A stretch of 64,000 nucleotides of DNA from Kocuria marina (GCF_000786655.1 NZ_JROM01000016.1:434001-498000); one strand, 5' to 3'; shown: positions 47,077 through 57,481, counted from the stretch's first letter. Numbers and translations are program-made. Notes: generated by a model not told the origin, from the letters alone.

Positions 47077-48670
47077 TGTCGTGCGTCTCCTTCGGCTCGG
47101 AAGTACGGCGTCGATCTCGCGCGTCGTCCACGGACTCGGTCCAGATCCCGGCGCGGCGCTGCTCCTCGAGCTCCGCGCGGGCCTCGGCCTTGGCGTCCAT
47201 GCGGTCGTAAAACTGTTCCCGCTTCTCGCGGCGCGTGGGCCGGGACGTGTCTTCGAGGCGCAGGTCGGAACCGCGCGGGCCGCCGAGCAGTTCGGCGCCG
47301 CCCACCATGGTGGGCTCCCAGTCGAAGACCACACCGTTGTCCTCGGGGCCGATCAGCACCGCGTTGCCCGGGCGGGCGCCGATGCGGAACAGTTCGTCCT
47401 CGATCCCGAGTTTCGCGAAGCGGTCCGCGAGGTATCCCACGGCCTCGTCGTTGTTGAAATCGGTCTGCTGCACCCACCGTTCGGGCTTCACGCCGCGCAC
47501 GTGGTACAGCGGCTCCCCCGCCCGGTCCTCGCGGGTGATCTCAAACTCCTTGCGGTCCTTCCCTCGACGACGCCGCACGGGTTCCGGGCGCAGCACGGTC
47601 TCCGCGCGGCGCTGCTCCTCCCGCTGTTCCTCCTGCTCGCGGGCACGGGAGACGAGCTCGGCCATCGCGAAGCCCAGTTCCCGCAGTCCGGCGTGCGAGG
47701 CCGTGGAGATCTCGAAGACCGGGTAACCGCGTTCCTCGAGTTCGGGGCGGATGAACTCGGCCAGTTCCCGCGCCTCGGGCACGTCCACCTTGTTCAGGGC
47801 CACGAGTCGGGGGCGCTCGGTCAGCGGGATCGTGGTGGGGTCGTCGTCGCGGATGGCCTCGGCGTAGTGGGACAGTTCCTGTTCGAGGGCGTCCAGGTCG
47901 CTCAGCGGATCCCGTCCGGGTTCGAGCGTGGCGCAGTCGATCACGTGCACCAGGGCCGCGCAGCGCTCCACGTGCCGCAGGAACTCGAGACCCAGCCCCT
48001 TGCCCTCCGAAGCACCCGGGATCAACCCGGGCACGTCCGCCACGGTGAAGCGGGTGTCCCCCGCCTGGACCACACCCAGGTTGGGCACGAGCGTGGTGAA
48101 CGGGTAGTCGGCGATCTTGGGGCGCGCGGCACTCATGGCAGCGATCAGGCTAGACTTGCCCGCGGAGGGGAATCCCACCAGGGCGATGTCCGCGATGGAC
48201 TTCAGCTCGAGCTCGACCTGGTGTTCCTCACCGGGCACACCCAGCAGCGCGAAGCCCGGGGCCTTGCGCTTGGGCGAGGACAGCGCGGCGTTGCCCAGTC
48301 CACCCTGGCCGCCACCGGCCAGCACGAACTCGCTGCCCTCACCGAGCAGGTCCGCGAGCACGTTGCCCTGCCGGTCCTTGACCACGGTGCCGTCCGGAAC
48401 GGAGAGCACGAGGTCCTGGCCCTTGAAGCCGTGGCGCATGTCCCCCTTGCCGGGCTCGCCGTTGGGGGCCTTCTGGTGGGGGGCGTGGTGGAAACCCAGC
48501 AGCGTGGTGGACTGGCCGTCCACGCGCAGGATCACCGAACCGCCGTCGCCCCCGTTGCCGCCGTCCGGGCCGCCCAGGGGTTTGAACTTCTCGCGCTTGA
48601 CGGACACGCAGCCGTGGCCGCCGTTACCGCCCGTGGCGTGCACGATCACTCGATCAACAAAACTGGCCAC
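47069..48670 (-). CDS. obgE: GTPase ObgE/CgtA
   Basis: 533 residues. Glycine-rich Obg domain ([18 protein letters not shown]), GTPase domain with G1 [13 protein letters not shown]3 DVPGLIPGA and G4 LNKVD, and a C-terminal OCT domain ([20 protein letters not shown]). It ends in a charged disordered tail. It is a ribosome-assembly and stress GTPase. GTG 48670 with GAGGAG upstream. Part of rplU-rpmA-obgE-proB-proA. Confidence 0.95.
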   Translation of the reverse strand: MASFVDRVIVHATGGNGGHGCVSVKREKFKPLGGPDGGNGGDGGSVILRVDGQSTTLLGFHHAPHQKAPNGEPGKGDMRHGFKGQDLVLSVPDGTVVKDRQGNVLADLLGEGSEFVLAGGGQGGLGNAALSSPKRKAPGFALLGVPGEEHQVELELKSIADIALVGFPSAGKSSLIAAMSAARPKIADYPFTTLVPNLGVVQAGDTRFTVADVPGLIPGASEGKGLGLEFLRHVERCAALVHVIDCATLEPGRDPLSDLDALEQELSHYAEAIRDDDPTTIPLTERPRLVALNKVDVPEARELAEFIRPELEERGYPVFEISTASHAGLRELGFAMAELVSRAREQEEQREEQRRAETVLRPEPVRRRRGKDRKEFEITREDRAGEPLYHVRGVKPERWVQQTDFNNDEAVGYLADRFAKLGIEDELFRIGARPGNAVLIGPEDNGVVFDWEPTMVGGAELLGGPRGSDLRLEDTSRPTRREKREQFYDRMDAKAEARAELEEQRRAGIWTESVDDARDRRRTSEPKETHDSE

Positions 48671-48735
48671 GCGGCTCCTCGGTGGTAGGGGTCACCTGCT
48701 GCGAGCGGGTCGACCGTGGTCTTCTGAAAAGACTA

Positions 48736-48764
48736 GAGGGTGAGCGCGTGAAGCGCCCACCCTC
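48736..48764 (-). terminator. Hairpin between rpmA and obgE
   Basis: Arms AGGGTGAGCGC and GCGCCCACCCT, followed on the minus strand by CTAGTCTTTT. An attenuating terminator that separates the ribosomal protein genes from obgE. Confidence 0.75.
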
Positions 48765-48821
48765 CAGTGGTCGCCGCCACGGGGTCGTAGCGGCGGGTGG
48801 ACCCAGGGGTCCGAATGAGAA

Positions 48822-49076
48822 TTACTCGGCGGTCTGGATGTTGACCACGCGGCGACCGCGACGGGTGCCGAATTCGACGGCGCCGGCGGCCAGGGCGAAC
48901 AAGGTGTCGTCCTTGCCGCGGCCCACGTTCACGCCCGGGTGGAAGTGCGTGCCGCGCTGGCGGACGATGATCTCGCCGGCGTTGACGGACTGACCGCCGA
49001 AGCGCTTCACACCCAAGTACTGGGCGTTGGAGTCACGGCCGTTGCGAGTCGAGCTCGCACCCTTCTTGTGTGCCAT
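48822..49076 (-). CDS. rpmA: 50S ribosomal protein L27
   Basis: 84 residues. Starts [20 protein letters not shown], with the universal ends [22 protein letters not shown] and [12 protein letters not shown]. The N-terminus needs no protease processing (no firmicute-type extension). Confidence 0.97.
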   Translation of the reverse strand: MAHKKGASSTRNGRDSNAQYLGVKRFGGQSVNAGEIIVRQRGTHFHPGVNVGRGKDDTLFALAAGAVEFGTRRGRRVVNIQTAE

Positions 49077-49122
49077 GGTGTGTGCCTACCTTCGTTGGAA
49101 ACGTATGTGGGGAGCCGGGTGC

Positions 49123-49434
49123 TCAGGCGTCGATGCCGGTGACCTTGACGGTGGTCAGCTCGGCGCGGAAGCCCTGACGCTTCTTGTAACCGGTCTTGTT
49201 CTTATACTTCATGATCGAGATCTTGGGACCGCGCAGGTCCTCGATGATCTCGGCGGTGACCTTGACGTTGGCCAGGGTCTTGGAGTCGGAGGTGACCTTG
49301 TCCCCATCAACCAGCAGCAGCGCAGGAAGCTCTACGGTGCTGCCTGCCTCGCCGGCGACGCGGTCAAGGGTCACGAGGTCTCCGACGGAAACCTTCTCCT
49401 GGCGGCCGCCTGCGCGGACAATCGCGTACACCAC
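49123..49434 (-). CDS. rplU: 50S ribosomal protein L21
   Basis: 103 residues from GTG 49434, giving the usual [14 protein letters not shown] start; ATG 49458 would add eight unrelated residues. It ends with the [20 protein letters not shown] segment. First gene of rplU-rpmA. Confidence 0.95.
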   Translation of the reverse strand: MVYAIVRAGGRQEKVSVGDLVTLDRVAGEAGSTVELPALLLVDGDKVTSDSKTLANVKVTAEIIEDLRGPKISIMKYKNKTGYKKRQGFRAELTTVKVTGIDA

Positions 49435-49671
49435 TTGGGAACTCACTTCTCTCGACATCTATGGACTACGTGTGTGGGTCGGGCGTACCCCTGGGGGACT
49501 GCGAATGTCGAGACATCACGCCGCGGTGATCCATGACCGACCGCATTCTCCGCGTGGCTATCGCATCGATTCAGGATGTTCGCCCGAGTGTGCCGCAACC
49601 TGGCGCGTGAACTGGATATGACACGCACCGGCGCTCGGCACCGACACCCCACTCTACCCGATCCCCCGAAG

Positions 49672-51225
49672 TCATGCCAGTTGCGCCGCGGCGGGAGCGG
49701 CGGTCCCCGCCGACGTCGCCCGGGTCGTCTGCGCGAAGAAGGCCAGCTCGAGCTCGCACGCCCGGTGGAACGCGCGACGCATGTGCTCCCGGGTCGCCGG
49801 GTCCGCGTGGGCCGCCTCCCGGTCCACGATCTCGCGCACCGACTCGGTCGCGGACTGGAAGTCCGGATCGTCGTACGTGCTGAGCCAATCGGCGAACGGG
49901 TGTTGCGGTCCCGCGACGCGGGCACGCCGCGTGAGCTCGGCACCCACGTGGGCGTAGAGCCAGTAGCACGGCAGGATCGCGGCGGAGCCCACCACAAAGC
50001 CGTCCTGGCCCGTGCGCGCCAGCAGGAAGTCCGCGTAGCTGCTCGTGACCTCGCTCGGCGGTGAGGGCTCCCGGTCACCCAGGCGGGCGCGGTGCAGCGC
50101 GGACTCCACCGAGACCACGGAGGCCGACGCCGCCGCGAAGTGTTCACGTGAGCGCTCGTCCGGGGCGGACGCGGCGAGCAGGGCGAGGGCCCGGGAGTAG
50201 TACTGCAGGTACTGCATGTCCTGGTCCAGGTACTGCTCGAACTCGGCCGGGTCCAGGGTGCCGTCCCCGAGGCCCCGGATGAACGCGAGGGCCGCGATCC
50301 GCTCACGCACCGGTGCACTCTGCTCCCACAGCTCGTCGGTGAACCGGGGTGCATCGGATTCCGCGGCGGCAGACGTCACGAACGAGGGATCCGCGATCAG
50401 GTGTTGGACGTGGTGCATGTGGTGCACGGGTCCGTTGCCGTGACCCACGTGCAACTCGTCCGCACCGCGCAGCGCACCTCGCAACCACGTGCGGGCCGTG
50501 CGGATCGCCTCCGGCCAGTCCCCGGTCCGCGCCACGACCGTGGCCACCGCGGAGGACAGCGAGCACCCGGTGCCGTGAGTGTTGTGGGTGTGCACCCTGC
50601 GGCCCTCGAACAGTGCGGCGGGTTCGTCCTGCCCGGGCAGCAGCAGGGCGTCCGGGGTCGTGTCCCCGGCCAGGTGGCCGCCCTTCACGAGGACCCGGGT
50701 GTGGAACGCCGTCGCGACCGCCCGGCCCTGCTCAAGCGCCTCGTCCCACGTCCCGGCCACGGGACGCTCGGCCAGCACCGCGAGTTCCGGAAGGTTGGGG
50801 GTGATCAGGTCCGCGTGGGGCAGCAGCTCCCGCAGGGCCCGCTCGGCGTCGGGACGCAGCAGTCGGCCACCGGCCGTGGCGACCATGACGGGGTCGATCA
50901 CGACCACGGGTGCGCGCCCCACCATGAGCCAGTCCCGGACCGTGTCGATGACCTCCACGGAGCCGAGCATCCCCACCTTGATCGCGTCCAGGGTGACGTC
51001 CCCGGCGACCGCGTCCAACTGGTCCCGCAGGACCTGGACGGGTGGGGTGTGCACGCTCACGACGCCCCGGGTGTTCTGGGCGACCACCGCGGTGATCACG
51101 CTCAGCCCGTACCCGCCCAGTGCGGCGATGGATTTCAGGTCCGCGGCGTGACCCGCCCCGCCCGTGGGATCGGTTCCGGCGATCGAGAGGACGCGGGGTA
51201 TGGCGGTAGAAGGCGTGGTGTCCAC
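49672..51225 (-). CDS. thiD-tenA: HMP-phosphate kinase fused to TenA thiaminase II
   Basis: 517 residues from GTG 51225, with AAGGGA five bases upstream. Residues 1-~285 are ThiD (LSIAGTDPTGGAGHAADLKS, VIDPVMVAT, DLITPNLPE, HGTGCSLSSA), the kinase for hydroxymethylpyrimidine. Residues ~295-500 are TenA with the conserved QDMQYLQYYSRAL and the catalytic cysteine in ILPCYWLYAHVG, which salvages degraded thiamine pyrimidine. The fusion links salvage to phosphorylation. Controlled by the TPP riboswitch just upstream. Confidence 0.93.
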   Translation of the reverse strand: MDTTPSTAIPRVLSIAGTDPTGGAGHAADLKSIAALGGYGLSVITAVVAQNTRGVVSVHTPPVQVLRDQLDAVAGDVTLDAIKVGMLGSVEVIDTVRDWLMVGRAPVVVIDPVMVATAGGRLLRPDAERALRELLPHADLITPNLPELAVLAERPVAGTWDEALEQGRAVATAFHTRVLVKGGHLAGDTTPDALLLPGQDEPAALFEGRRVHTHNTHGTGCSLSSAVATVVARTGDWPEAIRTARTWLRGALRGADELHVGHGNGPVHHMHHVQHLIADPSFVTSAAAESDAPRFTDELWEQSAPVRERIAALAFIRGLGDGTLDPAEFEQYLDQDMQYLQYYSRALALLAASAPDERSREHFAAASASVVSVESALHRARLGDREPSPPSEVTSSYADFLLARTGQDGFVVGSAAILPCYWLYAHVGAELTRRARVAGPQHPFADWLSTYDDPDFQSATESVREIVDREAAHADPATREHMRRAFHRACELELAFFAQTTRATSAGTAAPAAAQLA

Positions 51226-51231
51226 GACAAT

Positions 51232-51302
51232 CCCTTCGCTAGTACGAGCTAGATCAGGTTCGACGGGTGTGTTCTCAGCCGCAGTGCGCGGCACCCCGTG
51301 TG
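51232..51302 (-). promoter_or_regulatory. TPP riboswitch (THI element)
   Basis: Minus-strand leader with GGGGTGC, CGGCTGAGAACACACCC and GAACCTGATCTAGCTCGTAC, the conserved thi-box blocks, ending ten bases before the ThiD-TenA GTG. The last block runs straight into AGCGAAGGGA, so it likely controls the ribosome site. Confidence 0.94.
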
Positions 51303-51320
51303 TGTGCCCCCGATCATGCC

Positions 51321-51352
51321 ACAGGGGCACCCGGAATCCCGGGTGCCCCTGT
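51321..51352 (-). terminator. Hairpin after the RNase E/G gene
   Basis: ACAGGGGCACCCGG / CCGGGTGCCCCTGT, 36 bases past the rne stop and just before the TPP riboswitch. Strong stem, no T-run. Confidence 0.7.
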
Positions 51353-51388
51353 GGTGCTCGCGTGGCGACGGATCCCGCCGCCGGTCGC

Positions 51389-54300
51389 TCAGTCCTGCTT
51401 GCCGGTCATCGTGATGTCCTGGGCCTTGACGCCCACACCCACGATGGTGGGCTGGTCACCGGTCGCCGCGGGTGCCGCGGCACCGGCCTCCGCCGTGAAG
51501 CGGCTGACCTGCCGTTCCTGCGTGTACTCGTGGGTCTCCACGCTCGCGGTTCCGGGCGCGGCAGCCGGTGCCACGGCACGCCGCGACCCGCGACGCCGTC
51601 GAGCCGGAGCCGCCGGCGCCTCCGCCGGCCGGTTCCCGCCGGCGGACGGCGCCGCCCCGGGAGTCTGCTGCTGCGCGGCACCCGACTGCGCGGCACTCGT
51701 CTGCCCTGCACCGGATTGCGCAGTCCCGGAGTTCGACGGCGCGTGTCCTGCGGCCGACCGCTTCGACACGGCCTCCCGCGGCTGGGACGCGGCGTCCGCA
51801 TCCTGAACGGCACCCCCGGTCGAGGATTCGTCCTCGCCCGCATCCGTGAACGCGGCGCTCAGCGAATCCAGGGACAGGGCCTCCTGGGTGTCCTCGCTCC
51901 CCCGCTGCTCGACCTGCCCGTGGGGCAGTTCGATGACCTCGCCGTGGATCGTGAGGCTCGCGGACGAGTCCCCACCGGAACGGTCCTCGGACCGCGAATC
52001 CCCGCGGGAGTCGTTCCCGGAATCGTCCCGGCCGGAACCGTCGTTCTGCGCGGCGTTGTCCTCGCCCTGCTGACCGCGACCACGGCTGCGCTTACCGCGG
52101 CGCTTGCGGCGACGGCGCCCACCCTCGGACTCCCCGTGGGAGTTCTCGGACGCGTGCTCCCCGCCCTGCTGACCGCGGGAGGTCTGCTGCTCCTGGGAAC
52201 CGGTGTCCTCGGCCTGCCCGCCCCCGGACTGCGGTGCGGTGCCCTGGGAAGCCTGCCGTGCGGCGTCGTCGGACTCGTCGTGGGAGGAGGCCGCGGCGAT
52301 GTTCGCGAACGCCGTGCGGGTGGCCTCCACGCGCGCCTGGTCCTGCTCGTCCGAGCCGTGGTGCCGGTTGCCGTTCTTGGGCTTGTCCTGCGCACCGTTG
52401 TGCTGCTTGTTGCGCGAGCGCTTGCGCTCGTGCCGGTTGCCGCGGTGGTCGGAGGGGGCCGCGCCGGAGCGACCCTTCAAGGGGTGGTCGTGGACCACGA
52501 CGCCGCGGCCCGCGCATTCCTCGCACGGCTCGGAGAAGACCTCGAGCAGCCCCGTGCCCATGCGCTTACGCGTCATCTGCACGAGACCCAGGGAGGTCAC
52601 CTCGGCCACCTGGTGCTTGGTGCGGTCGCGACCCAGGCACTCCACGAGCCGGCGCAGCACGAGATCGCGGTTGGACTCCAGGACCATGTCGATGAAGTCC
52701 ACCACGATGATCCCGCCGATATCCCGCAACCGCAGTTGCCGCACGATCTCCTCGGCGGCTTCGAGGTTGTTCTTGGTCACTGTCTCCTCGAGGTTGCCCC
52801 CGGAGCCCGTGAACTTGCCGGTGTTGACGTCCACCACGGTCATGGCCTCGGTGCGGTCGATCACGAGCGATCCGCCGGAGGGCAGGAAGACCTTGCGCTC
52901 CAGGGCCTTCTGGATCTGCTCCTCCACGCGCATGTGCTCGAAGAGGTCGTCATCGCCGGTCCAGCGCTCGAGGCGGTCCAGCAGGTCGGGCGCCACGTAG
53001 GTCACGTAAGCCTCGATGTTGTCCCACGCCTGCTCGCCCTGGACCACCATGGCGGTGAAATCCTCGTTGAAGACGTCCCGCACGGTCTTGATGGTCAGGT
53101 CCGGTTCCGCGTACAGCATCTCCGGGGCCAGCGTCTTGGTGGACTCGGCCTTGTCCTGGATCTGCTCCCACTGCGAGCGCAGCCGGTTGATGTCGTTGGT
53201 CAGCTCGGTCTCGGAGGCACCCTCCGCCGCAGTGCGCACGATCACGCCCGCACCCTCCGGCAACCGGTCCTTGAGGATCTTCTTCAGCCGCTGGCGCTCC
53301 ACGTCCGGGAGCTTGCGGGAGATCCCCGTCATGGAACCGCCCGGGACGTAGACGAGGTAGCGACCGGGCAGGGACACCTGGCTCGTGAGCCGAGCACCTT
53401 TGTGCCCCACGGGGTCCTTGGTGACCTGCACGAGCACGGTGTCCCCGGACTTCAGGGCGTTCTCGATCTTGCGGGGCTTGCTGCCCAGCTCGGCGGCGTC
53501 CCAGTCCACCTCACCGGCGTAGAGCACGGCGTTGCGGCCGCGGCCGATGTCCACGAAGGCGGCCTCCATGGACGGCAGCACGTTCTGCACCTTGCCCACG
53601 TACACGTTGCCGATCAGCGAGTCCTGCTGGGTGTGCGAGACGAAGTGCTCGGCAAGGATCCCGTCCTCGAGCACACCGATCTGGATCCGGTCGTCCTTCT
53701 GCCGCACGAGCATCTTGCGCTCCACGGATTCGCGCCGGGCCAGGAACTCGGCCTCGGTGATCACGTGGCGGCGGCGGCCGAACTGCCGGGACTCACGACG
53801 CCGCTGGCGCTTGGCCTCGAGCCGCGTGGAACCTTTGACCCCGGTCACCTCGTCGCGGCCCGTGCCCTCACCGGCACCGCGCGGGGCCCGGACCCGGGTC
53901 ACCGAGCCGTCGGACTCGTCCACGAGTTCCATGTCCTCGTCACCGCGACGCCGCCGGCGACGCCGCTTGCTCGTGACCTTGCCGGACTCGTCGTCATCGC
54001 TGTCCGCGTCCTTGCGCGCGGCCCGCTCGGTCTCGCGCTGGGCGTCGCGTTCCTTGGCGGCCTCGCGCAGGCGGGCGGCCTGTTCCTCGGCGGCCCGGCG
54101 GATCTCGTCCGGGTCCGGGGCGTGGAACATGAGGGAGGCGCCGGGACCGAAGGCCCCGAAGTTCTCCTGGGTGCTGGGCTGGTCGTTCGCGGACTCCCCG
54201 GCCTGCTGGGTCTGCTCGACCTGCTCGTCCGTCTCGCGGGCGCGCTCGGCGGCGTCACCGGCTGCGTCCTCGACCTCGAGTGCGATCTCGTCCTCGATGC

Positions 54301-54646
54301 TCTCCGCGGGCTGCTCGGCCTCGGGGATCTCGGCCACCGGGATCTCGCGCGCGGACGCGTCCTCGGCGCCGGCATCCGCGGACGGGGCTGCCGGAATGTC
54401 GGAAGCGGCGGCCTCGGACGTCGGATCGGACGTCCCCCGATCCTCGGCGGGCGCGTCGGTCGTCGCGGGTTGCCCGGTAGCGGTGTCGGCGGGCACGGCG
54501 GCGTCGGGCTCGGGGTGGGGAACGGCGTCGTCGTCGGCCGGTGTGGCGGGCGTGACGGCGGGATCGGTGGTGGTGCTGTCCTCGACGGGGGTGGTGGTGG
54601 CAGCCTCGAGGGATGACTGTTCCGCGTTGTCCTTCTCAGGTTCCAT
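51389..54646 (-). CDS. rne: Ribonuclease E/G
   Basis: 1085 residues. An acidic, Ala/Thr/Glu-rich N-terminal ~300 residues with a basic KRRRRRRRGDE patch precede the catalytic half. That half (about 300-720) has the S1 domain (NVYVGKVQNVLPSMEAAFVD), RNase domain residues (VVDVNTGKFTGSG, IIVVDFIDM) and the zinc-link CEEC. The C-terminal ~350 residues are Gln/Gly/Arg-rich with RRRRKRRGKRSRGRG. Actinobacterial RNase E carries flanking disordered arms like these for RNA binding and partner docking. ATG 54646. Confidence 0.94.
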   Translation of the reverse strand: MEPEKDNAEQSSLEAATTTPVEDSTTTDPAVTPATPADDDAVPHPEPDAAVPADTATGQPATTDAPAEDRGTSDPTSEAAASDIPAAPSADAGAEDASAREIPVAEIPEAEQPAESIEDEIALEVEDAAGDAAERARETDEQVEQTQQAGESANDQPSTQENFGAFGPGASLMFHAPDPDEIRRAAEEQAARLREAAKERDAQRETERAARKDADSDDDESGKVTSKRRRRRRRGDEDMELVDESDGSVTRVRAPRGAGEGTGRDEVTGVKGSTRLEAKRQRRRESRQFGRRRHVITEAEFLARRESVERKMLVRQKDDRIQIGVLEDGILAEHFVSHTQQDSLIGNVYVGKVQNVLPSMEAAFVDIGRGRNAVLYAGEVDWDAAELGSKPRKIENALKSGDTVLVQVTKDPVGHKGARLTSQVSLPGRYLVYVPGGSMTGISRKLPDVERQRLKKILKDRLPEGAGVIVRTAAEGASETELTNDINRLRSQWEQIQDKAESTKTLAPEMLYAEPDLTIKTVRDVFNEDFTAMVVQGEQAWDNIEAYVTYVAPDLLDRLERWTGDDDLFEHMRVEEQIQKALERKVFLPSGGSLVIDRTEAMTVVDVNTGKFTGSGGNLEETVTKNNLEAAEEIVRQLRLRDIGGIIVVDFIDMVLESNRDLVLRRLVECLGRDRTKHQVAEVTSLGLVQMTRKRMGTGLLEVFSEPCEECAGRGVVVHDHPLKGRSGAAPSDHRGNRHERKRSRNKQHNGAQDKPKNGNRHHGSDEQDQARVEATRTAFANIAAASSHDESDDAARQASQGTAPQSGGGQAEDTGSQEQQTSRGQQGGEHASENSHGESEGGRRRRKRRGKRSRGRGQQGEDNAAQNDGSGRDDSGNDSRGDSRSEDRSGGDSSASLTIHGEVIELPHGQVEQRGSEDTQEALSLDSLSAAFTDAGEDESSTGGAVQDADAASQPREAVSKRSAAGHAPSNSGTAQSGAGQTSAAQSGAAQQQTPGAAPSAGGNRPAEAPAAPARRRRGSRRAVAPAAAPGTASVETHEYTQERQVSRFTAEAGAAAPAATGDQPTIVGVGVKAQDITMTGKQD

Positions 54647-55107
54647 GTGAAGTTGTGCTCCTGCTCGGGACACCGCCCGCACCCGGGCCCGAGGTGTGCT
54701 CGGTCGGTCGAGCCGGTGTTCGCCACGCGGCCGCCGGAAGTCAAAGTCGTACTCGCGGGCGCGGCGTGTGTCACGCGCACTGTCCGCGAGCCGGCGGATG
54801 CCCGAGTCGCTGGGTCCGTGGGGACCGCGAACTTGCCCCGATCCGGACGCGCTCGATCCTGTGAGAGCCGCGGGTCCGTACCGAGGGAGATCGGTGTTCC
54901 TGCCGGGCCGGTTCCTCACGTGCGGCTGAGGCCCGACCACTGGCAGTATCTCACAGTCACCTCGGGCCGGGGCGCATTCCGGGTGGTCCGGACCACATTC
55001 CGCCGGCCGGACGACGGCGCGTGTACGGGGTGTGTGCCGGCGTCACCCGCCGTCACAGGCGGCCCGCGCCCGGTGGGGCGTCATGCGCGTGGTCTACGAT
55101 CGGGCGC
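54647..55107. other. Intergenic region between divergent rne and VKOR genes
   Basis: 461 bases that should carry the rne leader and both promoters. Several frames stay open by GC bias, but none resembles a protein family or has a ribosome site. A long rne 5' leader would fit the autoregulation known for RNase E; no specific structure was identified. Confidence 0.5.
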
Positions 55108-55746
55108 GTGAGCTCAACATCCGCGACCACCCCCCTGACCGACCGGACGCCCGAGACGACTCCGGCCCCCGCCACCCGTTCGGACCGCTCGTGGGCCGTG
55201 CTCGCGGTGATCTTCTCGATCGTGGGTTTCGCCGCATCGGCCGTGCTCGTGGCGGAACGGCTCGCGATCTACAAGGACGCGGGACACCGCACGAGCTGCG
55301 ACATCAACGCGTGGCTCTCGTGCGGCACGGTCATGCGCACCCCCCAGGCGGAACTCTTCGGCTTCCCCAACCCGTTCATCGGGATCGTGGCGTACGCCGT
55401 GGTGATCGCCGTGGCCGTGGGCGTGCTCGCCGGCGCCCGTTATGCCGGGTGGTTCTGGTGGTTGCTCTGGCTGGGGATCGCCGCCGGCTCGGTGTTCACC
55501 CTGTGGCTGTGGTGGCAGACCACGTTCCACATCAACGCCCTGTGCCTATACTGCATGATCGTGTGGTGCGCCCAGACCCTGTTGCTCGCGCACACGACCG
55601 CCCGGATGCGCCGCGCCGGCCTGATCGGTTCCTCGCGTGGCACCGCCGCCGGTTCCGCCGCGTGGGCGTGGCTCCTGGGCATCGGGGTGCTCGTGATCGT
55701 CTTCGGGATCATCGCGGTGCGCTTCTCGACCGCGATCTTCGCCTGA
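55108..55746 (+). CDS. Vitamin K epoxide reductase-family membrane protein
   Basis: 212 residues from GTG 55108 with four or five TM segments. It has the loop cysteine pair TSCDINAWLSCGTVM and the redox CxxC in ALCLYCMIVW, the VKOR pattern. In Actinobacteria it reoxidises a periplasmic DsbA-like partner using menaquinone, forming disulfides in exported proteins. No DsbA gene is next to it here. Confidence 0.9.
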   Translation: MSSTSATTPLTDRTPETTPAPATRSDRSWAVLAVIFSIVGFAASAVLVAERLAIYKDAGHRTSCDINAWLSCGTVMRTPQAELFGFPNPFIGIVAYAVVIAVAVGVLAGARYAGWFWWLLWLGIAAGSVFTLWLWWQTTFHINALCLYCMIVWCAQTLLLAHTTARMRRAGLIGSSRGTAAGSAAWAWLLGIGVLVIVFGIIAVRFSTAIFA

Positions 55747-55766
55747 GCCGTCCGCCGACGCCGCGC

Positions 55767-56489
55767 TCAGACGGCGTGCGCCTCGAACACCATGATGGGG
55801 TGCGTGCCGTCGAACGGCGTCCGCTGCCAGTCGCCCCAGACCGCGTCGACCTCGAACCCGGCGCGCCGTAACTGGTCGGCCAGGACGTCGCGGTCACGGA
55901 AGGCCAGTTCCGACTCCTCCACCACGAGCTCATCCGATGACTCGAAGTGGTTGTGGAACCGCAGCAGGACCCGGCCCCGTGCGAGTTCCTCCACCTCACA
56001 CCATTCCCGCAACGGCCCGTGCTGCGTGTCCCGCACGGTGGGCTCGGACTGACGCCACCCGTCCCAAGCTCGAACGGCCGGGTTGCGGCTCTCGAAGGCG
56101 AGCGTCGCGCCCTCGCGCCCGAGCTCGCGGAGGTCGCCCAGCGTGCGTTCCCACGCGGGGTCGGGGATGTGCTGGGCCACGTTCCCGGTCATCACGATCA
56201 GATCGAAGCCGGTGTCGGGGACCGACCGCGTGTCGCCCTCGATCCAGGTCACACGCTCCGCCCCGGGCCTGTTCCGGGCATAGCTGATCATGGCGCGCGA
56301 AGGATCCACGCCCACGACCGTGCGGTCCGGCGCCGCGAGGGTGACGGTCAGGATGCCCGTCCCGCACCCCACATCGAGCACCGCGCGGGCGTCCGTCCCT
56401 TCGGCGAGGGACCGGAAGTAGTCATGGTCCGGCCCGTCCGGGTTGTCGCCGTCGTACAGGTCGACGATCCGCGGGTCGTAGTCGGTCAT
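55767..56489 (-). CDS. SAM-dependent methyltransferase
   Basis: 240 residues. Class I fold: motif I VLDVGCGTGILTVTLA, then VVGVDPSRAMISYARN and FDLIVMTGNVAQHI. Substrate not predictable. ATG 56489 chosen because it directly precedes the conserved DYDPRIVDLYDGDNP. It ends 20 bases from the convergent VKOR gene and lies 16 bases downstream of ndk, so it may be co-transcribed with ndk. Confidence 0.85.
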   Translation of the reverse strand: MTDYDPRIVDLYDGDNPDGPDHDYFRSLAEGTDARAVLDVGCGTGILTVTLAAPDRTVVGVDPSRAMISYARNRPGAERVTWIEGDTRSVPDTGFDLIVMTGNVAQHIPDPAWERTLGDLRELGREGATLAFESRNPAVRAWDGWRQSEPTVRDTQHGPLREWCEVEELARGRVLLRFHNHFESSDELVVEESELAFRDRDVLADQLRRAGFEVDAVWGDWQRTPFDGTHPIMVFEAHAV

Positions 56490-56505
56490 GGATTGACAGC
56501 TCAGG

Positions 56506-56919
56506 TCAGCTGAACCAGATGCCGATCTCCCGCTCGGCGGACTCGGGCGAGTCGGAGCCGTGCACGAGGTTCTTCTGCACCTTCTCGCCCCAGTCCCGGC
56601 CCAGGTCGCCGCGGATCGTGCCGGGGGCGGCCGTGGTGGGCTCGGTGGCACCGGCGAGGCTGCGGAAGCCCTCGATGACCCGGTCCCCCTCGACCACGGC
56701 GGCCACGACGGGCCCGGAGAGCATGAACTCCACGAGCGGCTCGAAGAACGGCTTGCCCTGGTGCTCCTCGTAGTGCTGCTCGAGGATCTCGCGGGTCGCG
56801 TTCACGAGCTCGAGTTGCGCGAGCGTGTAGCCCTTGGCCTCGATGCGGGCCAGGATCTGCCCGGTCAGGCCGCGCTGGACGCCGTCCGGCTTCACGAGGA
56901 CGAGGGTGCGTTGCGTCAT
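56506..56919 (-). CDS. ndk: Nucleoside diphosphate kinase
   Basis: 137 residues, usual size. It starts [18 protein letters not shown] and has the active-site histidine in [16 protein letters not shown]. It balances NTP pools. AGGAGA precedes the ATG. Confidence 0.96.
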   Translation of the reverse strand: MTQRTLVLVKPDGVQRGLTGQILARIEAKGYTLAQLELVNATREILEQHYEEHQGKPFFEPLVEFMLSGPVVAAVVEGDRVIEGFRSLAGATEPTTAAPGTIRGDLGRDWGEKVQKNLVHGSDSPESAEREIGIWFS

Positions 56920-56987
56920 GTGCTTCTCCTTGCTGCGGACCCACGCGGAGTCCTCGGTCGATCAGGTTCCGTTCCGAGCCTAACGGC

Positions 56988-57023
56988 CCGCGGTCCCCGG
57001 ACGGCAACGCCCGGGGACCGCGG
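56988..57023 (-). terminator. Hairpin between the DUF4233 gene and ndk
   Basis: CCGCGGTCCCCGG and its exact complement around a 10-base loop, 15 bases past the DUF4233 stop. No T-run. Confidence 0.65.
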
Positions 57024-57037
57024 CTGGGAGACGGTGA

Positions 57038-57481
57038 TCACGTCAGGGGGTTCTCGGCCTCCCAGCGGCGTTGTTCCTCCGCGCGCCGCACGTTCTCACG
57101 ATCCATCGCGCCACCCTTGACCACGGCGTACCACCAGGCCAAGGCGCACAGCACACCGATCACGAACATCGAGGGCACGAGCACTCCCGTGGCGATGAGT
57201 ACGACCTGCAACACCCACCCGAGGGTGTACCCCCACGGCTTGCGCAGGAGGCCGCACGTCAACAGGAACACCACGGCGAGCACCACCGATCCGCCCATGA
57301 GCCCCAGCTTCCCGGCCGTGCTCCAGTCCCTCGCCACCAGTCCGAAGGCCGCGAGGGCAGCGAAGAACACGATGAACGCCTCGATGGAGAGCACGCTCGA
57401 GGCGAACATGGTCTTGATCGAGCGTGGCTTCTTGGGCTGGCCGGGGCGCCATTCGCGCTGGGCCTTGGTCATGCGGGCCAT
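57038..57481 (-). CDS. DUF4233 membrane protein
   Basis: 147 residues. Four TM segments starting SVLSIEAFIVFFAALAAFG, then GLMGGSVVLAVVFLLTCGLL and WVLQVVLIATGVLVPSMFVI. The position between folC and ndk is the usual actinobacterial place for DUF4233; function unknown. GGAGC precedes ATG 57481. Confidence 0.88.
   Translation of the reverse strand: MARMTKAQREWRPGQPKKPRSIKTMFASSVLSIEAFIVFFAALAAFGLVARDWSTAGKLGLMGGSVVLAVVFLLTCGLLRKPWGYTLGWVLQVVLIATGVLVPSMFVIGVLCALAWWYAVVKGGAMDRENVRRAEEQRRWEAENPLT

Noticed and set aside
51164-54616. Very long open frame opposite the RNase E/G gene
   Set aside because: It mirrors the codon bias of rne, shows only low-complexity Leu/Gly/Val protein and no family motifs, while the opposite strand has full RNase E/G domains.
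54647-55111. 154-codon open frame upstream of the VKOR gene
   Set aside because: No ribosome site, no family resemblance, and it overlaps the expected rne leader.
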